A stretch of DNA of 10,874 nucleotides from DATKMS01 sp035541735 (GTDB lineage Bacteria; Desulfobacterota; Binatia; HRBIN30): contig DATKMS010000285.1 in assembly GCA_035541735.1 (NCBI GenBank), positions 1 to 10,874 of the forward strand, given 5' to 3'. The translations under genes were made by a program, and so were the position numbers. The notes beneath the pieces are model-generated. The model saw nothing but the letters and a program-made list of their open reading frames with translations, did not search any database and was not told the origin of the DNA. The stretch's first letter is position 1, and each line of letters starts with the position of its first letter. Below, piece by piece: positions 1 through 6,547 of the stretch.

Positions 1-145
1 ACGGAGAGTGACGACCCGCTCCCCCGCGGCTGTCAGCGAGCAACTGTTCCGTGAGCTGCGGTCCTGTCACCCTGCATGATAAACATTGAAGATCACGAAT
101 CTGGAGCCTGCTCCGCGGTCCAAAGTAGTTGCGAGGAGCAATTCC
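1..145. other. Left-edge stretch, possible 3' end of a plus-strand gene
   Basis: No complete gene is visible. One plus-strand frame is open from base 2 to a TGA at 77-79 (25 codons, mostly G/C third bases, ending ...RSCHPA). It could be the tail of a gene entering from the left and converging on the glutaminase gene, but it is too short to recognise or to separate from chance in GC-rich DNA. A short inverted repeat, GAGGA-gcaat-TCCTC at 133-147, overlaps the glutaminase stop codon; it has no T-run on either side and is only a weak terminator candidate. Confidence 0.25.
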
Positions 146-2086
146 TCAGCGCGACAGCGCCCCTACTTCCTGGTTGAGGCGGCTCACCGTGCGCGACACG
201 TGGCGCAACAAGTTCTCCAGGAGCTTCATCTTGATCGCCGGGTGCGTTTCGCCGAGCTGGTCGAGGGCAGCCACCGGGAGCAGATAGCACTCCGCTGCCG
301 TGTCGGCGCGCACATCCGCGGTCCGTTCGCCGCGGTCGCTGATCGCCAGTTCGCCGAACGCCATTCCCGCTGGGAACGTCGCCAGGCGTTTGATGCCGCC
401 GTCGGGCAGTGACAGCACCACGCTGACCTGGCCGCGCATCAACAGGTACAAGGCATCCGCCGGATCGCCCTTGCGGAGAACGAGGGTGCCGGCCTTGAAC
501 GACCACCGTTCGAGGACGCCTTCCAGAAGCGCCAAGGCTTCGGGCGCGAGTCCGTCGCACGTTTCATGTTCGGCCAGGGTCATCGGCCGCTCGGCGAGGA
601 GGCTCGGACTGGTTTGGGCAATGAGTCGCTTCTCGCACCATTCCAGTGCCGCGTCCAGGTCGGAGAACGTGACCAACCGGCCCCATTCGTCAGCAGCCGT
701 CAGCGCCTCTTCGATGGCGCGCACGAACTTGGGATGCCGCCGGCCATTCACGAGGACGAGTTGCTTCTCCTGCGTGCCCAGCGCGACGATGAGCCGTTGG
801 AAGAGTGCGGCGGCGCAGTCGTCGATGCGATCGACGCGCGTCAGGTCGATGACGGCACAGTCGAGCTGCGGGCTCGCATCCACGAGGGTGCGCACGATGC
901 TCTCGACGGCGGCGAACGGCAAGTCACCCAGGAGGTCATAGATGCGCACGCGCGTGCCGAGCGCGTCGAGGACGCGCCGCTCGGCTGCACTCGGTCGCCG
1001 TCTCGAGCTGATATCCGCCAGCGTGTGCTGCGCGCGGATCACCGAATGCGCCGGGCGTGCGGCGCGCAGGAAGTGCAGGTTGAATTGCTGCGACAGGTCC
1101 TTGCACACGGCGACGCCGCGGACGCTGTTGCCACGGCGGTCGAGGCGTGGGGAAAAGACGCCGATGCCGAGTTGACCCGGCAGGACGGCCAACACGCCAC
1201 CGGCAACGCCGCTCTTGGCCGGCAAGCCGACCCAGTAGACCCACTCGCCCGCGTAGTCGTACATCCCGCAGGTGGTCATCACGCTCAGAATGCTGTCGAC
1301 CAGCTCGAAACGGATGGCCGGCTCGCCGGTGCGGGGATTGATGCCACCGTTGGCGAGCGTCGCCGCCATCACCGCGAGGTCCCGACAATCGACGGCGATC
1401 GAGCACTGTTGGAAGTAGAGATTGAGAGCGGGTTCCGGGTCACTGGTGATGATGTCGAAATTGCGCAGCATGTGACCGATGGCGCGGTTGCGGTGGCCGG
1501 TGTCGCGTTCGGATTCGAAGACGGCGCGGTCGAGCGTCAGCGAGCGACCGGCGTAGGTCGACAACGCAGTGCGCAGGCGCTCGAACTTGTCCTCCGCCGA
1601 ATGGCCGGCGACCAGCGATGCGGCGGCAATCGCGCCGGCATTGATCATCGGGTTGAGCGGGCAGCCGGTAGCCGGCGCCAGGCTGATCGAGTTGAAGGCA
1701 TCGCCCGTTGGCTCGGTGCCAATCTTCGCGAGTACCGCCGCCCGCCCACGGTCTTCGAGTGCCAGACCGTAGACGAAGGGCTTGGAGATCGACTGAATCG
1801 TGAACAGCTGGCGGGTGTCGCCGACCTCGTACACGTAGCCATCGGTGGTGGCGACGCAGATGCCGAACCATTCCGGATCGGCCTTGGCGAGTTCGGGGAT
1901 GTAGGTGGCGACCGCACCGTCTCGCAGCGTGGCGTACTTGGCGTGGAGTTGCTCAAGGGAGGCGTGAATCGGCGACGCGACCGCTGTGTCGGCCGGCAGC
2001 GGACTCGTCACGTGGTGTGCCGCCCTTGGCATTTGGGCTGCGCCGTGAGCAGGCAGCGTGCCGGCCCGCTGCATTTGACGGATCAA
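146..2086 (-). CDS. glsA: Glutaminase A fused to STAS and cyclic-nucleotide-binding domains
   Basis: Serine-dependent glutaminase hydrolysing L-glutamine to L-glutamate and ammonia, fused to two regulatory-type domains (646 residues; stand-alone enzymes are about 310). Residues ~43-340 are the beta-lactamase-fold glutaminase. The SxxK motif is S99-I-S-K102 in 'QSISKPF'. Residues matching, from memory, the substrate-site set of Bacillus YbgJ are all present: Q98, N149 (NPMINAGA), E193, N200, Y224, Y276 and V294 (KSGVAGG). Residues ~375-485 resemble a STAS/anti-sigma-antagonist domain ('AVIDLTRVDRIDD'). Residues ~512-640 are a cNMP-binding domain with the phosphate-cassette pattern FGELAI...R588-T-A. 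No signal peptide or membrane segment is seen, so it is probably cytosolic. The longest frame starts with TTG at 2086; ATG at 2074 (residue 5) is equally plausible and neither has a clear Shine-Dalgarno. A short minus-strand frame ends 34 bases upstream. Allosteric control by cAMP or cGMP is inference. Identity of the enzyme domain is very sure. Confidence 0.95.
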   Translation of the reverse strand: MIRQMQRAGTLPAHGAAQMPRAAHHVTSPLPADTAVASPIHASLEQLHAKYATLRDGAVATYIPELAKADPEWFGICVATTDGYVYEVGDTRQLFTIQSISKPFVYGLALEDRGRAAVLAKIGTEPTGDAFNSISLAPATGCPLNPMINAGAIAAASLVAGHSAEDKFERLRTALSTYAGRSLTLDRAVFESERDTGHRNRAIGHMLRNFDIITSDPEPALNLYFQQCSIAVDCRDLAVMAATLANGGINPRTGEPAIRFELVDSILSVMTTCGMYDYAGEWVYWVGLPAKSGVAGGVLAVLPGQLGIGVFSPRLDRRGNSVRGVAVCKDLSQQFNLHFLRAARPAHSVIRAQHTLADISSRRRPSAAERRVLDALGTRVRIYDLLGDLPFAAVESIVRTLVDASPQLDCAVIDLTRVDRIDDCAAALFQRLIVALGTQEKQLVLVNGRRHPKFVRAIEEALTAADEWGRLVTFSDLDAALEWCEKRLIAQTSPSLLAERPMTLAEHETCDGLAPEALALLEGVLERWSFKAGTLVLRKGDPADALYLLMRGQVSVVLSLPDGGIKRLATFPAGMAFGELAISDRGERTADVRADTAAECYLLPVAALDQLGETHPAIKMKLLENLLRHVSRTVSRLNQEVGALSR

Positions 2087-2120
2087 CGTGTCGATCGAGG
2101 TGGCCGGGCACCCGCCACGC

Positions 2121-2426
2121 TCATTTCACCGGCAGTGCCTGTTGTTGCCGCACGCGAGGTCGCGGCTGCCAACCGAGGATGCTGATCGCTTGCGAGAGGC
2201 GATCCGGATCGATGTGATCGATGAACTTCGCGACATACTCGGCGCGCCGCGGATAGTCGGTGCCGCAGGCGTGTGCAGCGACATCGCACACGACGAGTGG
2301 GTTTCCCCCGTTCCAGACGCCCTCGACGTCACTGTCCAGTTCAAACCCGGGGGCAAATGACCCAGGTGGGGGATTGGACCCACCCCGGCGCTCCCAACGG
2401 CCGCTGGTGTGTAGTGGTCTCAACAC
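2121..2426 (-). CDS. Hypothetical protein, possibly 5'-truncated
   Basis: I do not recognise this 101-residue frame. From about residue 28 ('GFELDSDVEGVW') to the end it looks genuinely coded: balanced amino acids, strongly G/C-biased third bases, and a plausible helical stretch 'AEYVAKFIDHIDPDRLSQAI'. The first ~27 residues (SGRWERRGGSNPPPGSFAPG) look like translated non-coding DNA and sit over a GC-rich hairpin at 2365-2384. The only upstream start is GTG at 2426 and no Shine-Dalgarno is obvious. It may be a small protein using an unusual start, a gene remnant that lost its 5' end, or a frame broken by a shift near 2350. It ends 34 bases before the glutaminase start on the same strand, so the two could be co-transcribed. 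No function is proposed. Confidence 0.45.
   Translation of the reverse strand: MLRPLHTSGRWERRGGSNPPPGSFAPGFELDSDVEGVWNGGNPLVVCDVAAHACGTDYPRRAEYVAKFIDHIDPDRLSQAISILGWQPRPRVRQQQALPVK
2365..2384. repeat. GC-rich inverted repeat (6-bp stem)
   Basis: GGTGGG at 2365-2370 pairs perfectly with CCCACC at 2379-2384 around an 8-base loop, with further C- and G-runs on both sides (CCCGGGGG at 2346-2353, CCCCGG at 2383-2388). It lies where the coding character of the unrecognised minus-strand frame fades, about 115 bases before the divergent copper-protein gene. It could be a structured leader or the scar of a rearrangement. No T-run follows it, so I do not call it a terminator. Confidence 0.4.
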
Positions 2427-2498
2427 CGTTCGTCCGGCGCACGTGTTGCTTCTTGACCATCAGATCCACGGACCGCAAGAGGGAAAAGGAGCTGACCG

Positions 2499-4070
2499 AT
2501 GTGCGCGCTCCGCCGCACCATGAAACGATTCTGCTGGCGCCTGACTCTGTTGGGCGAGGCATTGACCTTGGCCACGCTTACCGCTCCCGTCGCGGTGCGC
2601 GCACAGACGCCCACCGTGTTTGGCTCCCTCTTCAACTTCGATGTTTACAACGATACCGGAGAGATCGCCCACGGATTCGAAATCGAGCTCGATGGGTCGC
2701 CGGCACCCGTTGCCTTCTTTCCGGATCGCTACGGCCTGCCAAGCGTGACCCCCTTCGCCGGCGGCTATTACGTGCGCTACGAAAGTACCTGGGATCCCAT
2801 CACCGAACAGTTCGCCACCGGTACGCCGCCGCTCACCGGCCCCATCACCCGAACCACGGCCGAACCGTGCATCCCGATGAATGTCCCGCTCTCCAGCAAC
2901 CCAGCGCCATGTGATCACAACGGGGTGCGCTTCGATCCTGCGAACATCAGCCAAATGTCCATTGTTCAGCCGACGAATGTGGTCTACCGATGGCTCATCG
3001 CCGATCCGCAACACCCCGGGCAGTTGATCCCGTCGGGTAGCGCCGTCTCGATACCGGCACCAATCTGGACCGTGCAGCCGCCTGCACAGGCCGGCGCGGC
3101 TCCGATTGTGGCGGCCGAAATCCATCCGCCGCCACCGCCGCACCCGGAACAGCAAAAGGGCGACGCGCAATGGGTGAAGATCTACAAGACCGAATTGCCG
3201 CGCGACGTCGCCCTCGACGAGCTGACGACGGACAACCCGGCGGTGGTGCCTGAAGACGCCAGCCAAGCGGAGATCGAGTGGAAGCTCCTACAGCACAATC
3301 CTCACAGCCCAAACAGCGGCGCGCTCAAGACCCAGGCACACCTTGGCGGCGGCTCACACACCGTGATTCGCCGCTACGAGTTCTACAAGTACGCCGGGGC
3401 ATATGATCCCGTCGACCACGGGGCGATGTGCGGCGGCGATGGCAGCTGCAATGCCCCCCTGGATGGCGAGTTGGGCGACTACATCGGCGCGCAAATGGCG
3501 GCCCTGAACCTCGCCGGTACGGCACCGGGCACCCCGCTCGCAAGCGCCACGCCCGCGGCGACGTCGTGCGTCGGCGACTGCAACCACAACGGCGTTGTGG
3601 ACGTCAACGAGTTGCTCACGATGGTGAACATCGCCCTCGGCGACACTGCACTTTCGGCGTGTACTGCCGGCGATGGTGACGACAACGGAGAGATCTCCGT
3701 CAACGAGATCCTCGCAGCGGTGAGCAGCGCGCTGAACGGATGCGCAACGCCTCCGACACCGACGCCAGTGACGCACACCGTGCTCGTCGGGCCCGACGGG
3801 ACGTTCACGTTCCGCCCGCCGGATCTGAGCATTCATGTGGGCGACACGGTGATGTGGTCCTGGGAGAGCAGCGGCCACAACGTGGTCAGCGGTAGCGACT
3901 GTACCGCCGATAAGCAGTTCTGTTCACCGAACGACAGCAGCTGTGACAGGGCCCGGCTCTCGAGCCACGGCACGGTCTACAACCACACCTTCACCGCCGT
4001 TGGGACGTACCCGTACTTCTGCAGTCAGCACTGCAGCTTTGGGATGGCGGGCACGATCACCGTCGAGTAG
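2499..4070 (+). CDS. Secreted protein with calcium-binding loops and a plastocyanin-like cupredoxin domain
   Basis: Exported 523-residue protein. Residues 1-35 are a signal peptide (basic start MCALRRTMKR, hydrophobic core, likely cleavage after VRA). Residues ~37-340 form a region I do not recognise, with a proline-rich stretch at ~203-215. Residues 357-415 are a Cys-bounded pair of 12-residue EF/dockerin-type calcium loops: D360-x-N362-x-N364-G-x-x-D368-x-x-E371 and D392-x-D394-x-N396-G-x-x-S400-x-x-E403. A Thr/Pro linker (~417-425) leads to a type 1 copper domain (~426-523) with ligands H460, C508, H511 and M516 in the plastocyanin spacing C-x2-H-x4-M. It probably carries one copper ion for electron transfer in the periplasm or at the cell surface. 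The start is supported by AAGGAG at 2486-2491, 7 bases before ATG; a second ATG at 2520 lacks this. The next gene, an ECF sigma factor, begins 6 bases after the stop, suggesting one transcript. The physiological partner is unknown. Confidence 0.88.
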   Translation: MCALRRTMKRFCWRLTLLGEALTLATLTAPVAVRAQTPTVFGSLFNFDVYNDTGEIAHGFEIELDGSPAPVAFFPDRYGLPSVTPFAGGYYVRYESTWDPITEQFATGTPPLTGPITRTTAEPCIPMNVPLSSNPAPCDHNGVRFDPANISQMSIVQPTNVVYRWLIADPQHPGQLIPSGSAVSIPAPIWTVQPPAQAGAAPIVAAEIHPPPPPHPEQQKGDAQWVKIYKTELPRDVALDELTTDNPAVVPEDASQAEIEWKLLQHNPHSPNSGALKTQAHLGGGSHTVIRRYEFYKYAGAYDPVDHGAMCGGDGSCNAPLDGELGDYIGAQMAALNLAGTAPGTPLASATPAATSCVGDCNHNGVVDVNELLTMVNIALGDTALSACTAGDGDDNGEISVNEILAAVSSALNGCATPPTPTPVTHTVLVGPDGTFTFRPPDLSIHVGDTVMWSWESSGHNVVSGSDCTADKQFCSPNDSSCDRARLSSHGTVYNHTFTAVGTYPYFCSQHCSFGMAGTITVE

Positions 4071-4076
4071 GCTCCC

Positions 4077-4766
4077 ATGGGAACACACGCGCCAACCTTG
4101 AGTTCCTTCACCTTCGGCCCGACAGCCTCGACCACCCGCGGGCCGTCCGTCCGATGCGCGGGGGAAGTGCAGACACGACGCGCCGCGGTGCCGACAGCCG
4201 ACCTCGCCAAACGCGAAGCCTTTGCGCGGTGCGCGTTGCCACACATGGACCAGGTGTACACCACCAGCCTCTATCTGACGCGCAATCGCCAGGAGGCGGA
4301 AGACCTGCTGCAGGACACCTATCTCCGGGCGTACCGCTTCTGGCACCAATTCACGCCGGGAACCAACTGCAAGGCGTGGCTGATGACGATCCTGCACAAT
4401 GGGTTCAAGAACCGCCACCACGCCCGCTATCGGGACCGGCTAGCGGTCGAGTTCGACGAGGGGCTGCACGGTGGTAGGGCAGCGGCCGACACGCCGCCGA
4501 GCGATCCGGAGACCCTGGTGCTGTCGCACGGGCTCGATGAGCAGGTGGAAGCCGCGCTGCAGACGTTGCCGCTCGAATTCCTCGAAGTGATCGTGCTGGT
4601 CGACATCCAGGAGCTGAGCTACCAGGAGGCGGCCACAGCGATTGGCTGCCCCATCGGGACGATTCGCTCACGGCTCGCCCGCGCCCGCCGCTTGTTGCAA
4701 GCCGCCCTCGCAGAGTACGCGACCGAGCACGGCTACGGACGCGGCAGCGCCGGCGCTCCGCGTTGA
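4077..4766 (+). CDS. ECF-family RNA polymerase sigma factor (sigma-70 family, RpoE/SigR-like)
   Basis: Directs RNA polymerase to a set of stress- or signal-responsive promoters. Residues ~54-118 are sigma region 2, with 'RQEAEDLLQDTYLRAYRFW' and the typical 'F-PGTN-KAWLMTILHN' segment. Residues ~155-210 are region 4, with the helix-turn-helix 'LSYQEAATAIGCPIGTIRSR'. There is no region 3, as expected for group IV factors. Total length is 229 residues against ~170-200 usually; the first ~45 residues lack family features, so the real start may be downstream (GTG at 4167 or 4188) rather than ATG at 4077. No strong Shine-Dalgarno marks any of these. It follows the copper protein with a 6-base gap. 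No zinc-binding or membrane anti-sigma gene follows, so how its activity is held in check is not visible. The family call is sure; the regulon is unknown. Confidence 0.93.
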   Translation: MGTHAPTLSSFTFGPTASTTRGPSVRCAGEVQTRRAAVPTADLAKREAFARCALPHMDQVYTTSLYLTRNRQEAEDLLQDTYLRAYRFWHQFTPGTNCKAWLMTILHNGFKNRHHARYRDRLAVEFDEGLHGGRAAADTPPSDPETLVLSHGLDEQVEAALQTLPLEFLEVIVLVDIQELSYQEAATAIGCPIGTIRSRLARARRLLQAALAEYATEHGYGRGSAGAPR

Positions 4767-5032
4767 TCCGCGGAGGACCTGCGTGTGAATTGGCGGAGCC
4801 AGACGTCTGTGCGCAGCCGCAGGCGGACCAGCGCACGCCGGTCTTGCAAACAACTGAACTGACTCGCTACTGCTAGCAGCGTGTCGGACGTGGAAGCCCA
4901 CTGCGGCCAGCGGCAGCGGTCTACGAACAGGACGTTGGGCGTGGGTGCTGCTGCCGCAATCGGCACGCCGTGCAGATCGACGATCAACGTGCCTGCGACG
5001 CTGCGATGATCTTCGTGGTGATTCCGGCGCAT
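4733..5032 (-). CDS. Doubtful antisense frame between sigma factor and glycosyltransferase
   Basis: A 99-residue minus-strand frame spans the 239-base gap between the sigma-factor and glycosyltransferase genes and overlaps both ends in antisense. Its middle part ('LIVDLHGVPIAAAAPTPNVL', 'DTLLAVASQFSCLQDRRALV') has a natural-looking composition and G/C-rich third positions, whereas the plus strand of the gap has no good frame. I recognise no family, see no Shine-Dalgarno, and its start lies inside the glycosyltransferase coding region. It could be a remnant of a lost gene or chance. Low confidence. Confidence 0.2.
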   Translation of the reverse strand: MRRNHHEDHRSVAGTLIVDLHGVPIAAAAPTPNVLFVDRCRWPQWASTSDTLLAVASQFSCLQDRRALVRLRLRTDVWLRQFTRRSSADQRGAPALPRP

Positions 5033-5944
5033 AACAACCGCGCCACAGTCCTCGAATGCCTGGCGTGTCTGCGCCGGCAGACGTACCGCGATTTCCGTGT
5101 CGTGCTGGTGGATGATGGTTCAACCGACGGGACGGCGGCTGCGGTCGGGCAGCAGTATCCCGAGACGGTGATTCTGAGGGGGGACGGGAACCTGTGGTGG
5201 GCGGGTGCGATGGCGAGGGGGGTGGACTACGCGTTGGCGCAGGGGAGTGCCGCCGACGGCGTCGTGGCGCTCAACCACGACCTCACCTTCGACGACGATC
5301 TGCTCGATGCGCTGCTGGCAGGCAGCCGAGTGTATCCGGCGGCAATCATCTCGGCTGTGGTGTACGATGCGGGGAAACGCGAGCGGGTGCTCGATGCGGG
5401 GCAGTTCTTCGACGGCGTCACCGTCGCCCGGCCGCTGCGGCCGGGGCAGGACGTGAACCTCGACGTCAACGTGACCACGGGCCGGGGTGTGCTGTTTCCG
5501 CTGGCCGTGTTTCGTGCCGCCGGCAACTTTGCCTGCCGGTGGTTGCCCCAGTATCACGCCGACTTCGAGATGGCGCTGCGGGCGCAGCGGCATGGGTTCC
5601 GCCTGGTCACCTACTACGCAGCGAAGGTCTATCTGCGCACCGAGCACACCGGTTTCGGCGAGAACCTGTTTGCGAAGCGCACGCCGCGCGAGCTCTGGGG
5701 GATTGCCTGGTCGCGGCGCTCCGTGCGCGACATCCGCAGCACCATTGCCTTTGCGCTGCTCGCCTGCCCATGGCGCGCCCTGCCGAAGTACGTGGCGAAA
5801 GAACTGGTCTACGCCTTCTGGATCTATACGGGATTCACGCCGCTCTGGCAGCTGCGACAACCGTTGGCGTACGGCTGCCGCCGGCTGCTACCAGCCTGGT
5901 ACGCGCGGCACGCGGCGCCGTACATGTATGCGCCCGAGGTCTGA
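5006..5944 (+). CDS. Family 2 glycosyltransferase (rhamnosyltransferase-like)
   Basis: Transfers a sugar from a nucleotide-sugar donor, probably onto a cell-surface glycan or lipid-linked precursor at the cytoplasmic face. Residues are numbered from ATG 5006 (312 residues). The GT-A fold opens with 'MIFVVIPAHNN', then the nucleotide-binding 'VDDGSTDGT' (35-43), 'GDGNLWWAGAMARGVDYAL' (59-77), the metal-binding DxD-like N90-H-D92, 'TTGRGVLFP' (157-165), and the acceptor/catalytic segment 'HADFEMALRAQRHG' (184-197, D186 and E188). The tail after ~240 is rich in aromatic and hydrophobic residues and may associate with the membrane. GTG at 4970 would add 12 residues; ATG 5006 is preferred because the family begins right at the first beta strand, though no Shine-Dalgarno is clear. 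The nucleotide-sugar enzymes downstream on the other strand fit a shared glycan pathway. Donor and acceptor cannot be told from sequence. Confidence 0.9.
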   Translation: MIFVVIPAHNNRATVLECLACLRRQTYRDFRVVLVDDGSTDGTAAAVGQQYPETVILRGDGNLWWAGAMARGVDYALAQGSAADGVVALNHDLTFDDDLLDALLAGSRVYPAAIISAVVYDAGKRERVLDAGQFFDGVTVARPLRPGQDVNLDVNVTTGRGVLFPLAVFRAAGNFACRWLPQYHADFEMALRAQRHGFRLVTYYAAKVYLRTEHTGFGENLFAKRTPRELWGIAWSRRSVRDIRSTIAFALLACPWRALPKYVAKELVYAFWIYTGFTPLWQLRQPLAYGCRRLLPAWYARHAAPYMYAPEV

Positions 5945-5991
5945 GAGAGAAAGCTCGAATTTCGGATTTGTGCATCGGCGAAGACTCTGGC

Positions 5992-6020
5992 TTGACCGCG
6001 TTTCCCTATGTACATACACT
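5992..6020 (+). promoter_or_regulatory. Sigma70-type promoter of the RHH/coiled-coil gene pair
   Basis: TTGACC at 5992-5997 and TACACT at 6015-6020 are separated by exactly 17 bases, close to the TTGACA/TATAAT consensus. It lies 33 bases before the ATG at 6054, predicting a leader of roughly 25 bases that contains AGGGG (6044-6048). It reuses the TTGACC box seen in the promoter at 6819-6847. Confidence 0.6.
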
Positions 6021-6026
6021 GTCCAT
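6007..6026. promoter_or_regulatory. Operator-like palindrome and tandem repeat over the -10 box
   Basis: TATGTACATA at 6007-6016 is a perfect 10-base palindrome straddling the promoter spacer and the first two bases of the -10 box. TGTACAT (6009-6015) is followed 11 bases later by TGTCCAT (6020-6026, 6 of 7 identical), so two similar sites sit on the same face of the helix about one turn apart. That arrangement is typical of ribbon-helix-helix repressors, and the first gene downstream encodes such a protein, so autoregulation is likely (inference). Confidence 0.5.
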
Positions 6027-6053
6027 GCTTATGACATTCCCCCAGGGGTAGCC

Positions 6054-6353
6054 ATGGCTGCAGCGATTGAAAGAATCGTCGTCCAAGCGACGCCGCGGGA
6101 GAAGAAGGCCATCATGGCCAAAGCCAGGAGGCTTGGTCTGCCGCTCTCCGAGCTGATGCGCCGTGGAGCGGCCGCCTACGAATCCGCGGAGACGAGCGAG
6201 CAACTGGGCGCCCTGGCGGATCGTGCCAAGGCGGCAGCCGATCGAGCCAGTGCCGCGATCGACGAGGCACTTCAGTTCGTCGCGGCGAGCAACAAGCGCA
6301 TTACCGCGTTAGAAGCCAAGGCGAGGCGCAGCACTCTGAAGACGGGCGCCTGA
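6054..6353 (+). CDS. Ribbon-helix-helix DNA-binding protein with C-terminal coiled coil
   Basis: Small basic protein of 99 residues. Residues ~6-44 ('ERIVVQATPREKKAIMAKAR...LPLSELMRRG') match a ribbon-helix-helix fold: a short beta strand (RIVVQA), helix A, a turn with GLPLS, and helix B. It resembles the DUF1778/CopG-type antitoxin and MobC-like groups, without a firm match. Residues ~47-95 are a long Ala/Leu-rich helix likely to form a coiled coil ('LGALADRAKAAADRASAAID'). It most likely binds DNA as a dimer, and the palindrome over its own promoter is the obvious target. AGGGG at 6044-6048, 5 bases before ATG 6054, fixes the start. The stop overlaps the next start (TGATG at 6351-6355), so the pair is translationally coupled. 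The order regulator-then-partner resembles an antitoxin-toxin operon, but the partner is no known toxin. Confidence 0.75.
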   Translation: MAAAIERIVVQATPREKKAIMAKARRLGLPLSELMRRGAAAYESAETSEQLGALADRAKAAADRASAAIDEALQFVAASNKRITALEAKARRSTLKTGA

Positions 6354-6547
6354 TGAGCGTGACGGACCGCGTGTGGGGCGCCCTGACCTCGATGATCAAG
6401 CTCGAGGACAAGGTGAGCCGTCAGGCGGAGGCGCTCAAGGCACAGCAAGCAAAGATCGAAGACCTGACGGCGCGCGTCATTCGGCTGGAGGCGCAACTGG
6501 AGCTGGTGACCGGCGCTGCGCTGATCAAGAGGATCAAGGGCGATTGA
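6353..6547 (+). CDS. Small coiled-coil protein coupled to the RHH protein
   Basis: A 64-residue protein of no family I can name. The N-terminus (MSVTDRVWGALTSMIKL) could be an amphipathic helix. Residues ~16-52 form a clear heptad coiled coil ('LEDKVSRQAEALKAQQ' then 'KIEDLTARVIRLEAQLELV'), and the tail is basic (LIKRIKGD). Its ATG shares one base with the stop of the RHH gene (TGATG at 6351-6355), strong evidence that it is real and made in step with it. Both proteins carry coiled coils, so they may form a complex. Being too small for an enzyme, it may act as an adaptor, oligomeriser, or membrane- or nucleic-acid-binding effector; this is inference. No transmembrane segment is evident. Confidence 0.7.
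   Translation: MSVTDRVWGALTSMIKLEDKVSRQAEALKAQQAKIEDLTARVIRLEAQLELVTGAALIKRIKGD

Noticed and set aside
566..2185. Long plus-strand open frame antisense to the glutaminase
   Set aside because: It is the mirror of a very clear glutaminase/STAS/cNMP gene; its product has no recognisable family and biased, low-complexity composition typical of antisense frames in GC-rich DNA.
2340..2390. Possible tRNA or T-arm-like sequence near the GGTGGG hairpin
   Set aside because: The loop lacks a TTCRANY core on either strand and no acceptor or anticodon stem can be drawn.
2380..2498. ECF-type (GGAAC...GTC) promoter upstream of the copper protein
   Set aside because: Only scattered AAC words with poor partner boxes were found; no convincing -35/-10 pair with 15-18 base spacing.
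5194..6051. Plus-strand frame offset within the glycosyltransferase
   Set aside because: It lies in another frame of a clear GT2 gene and is rich in Arg/Ala/Gly with no motifs.
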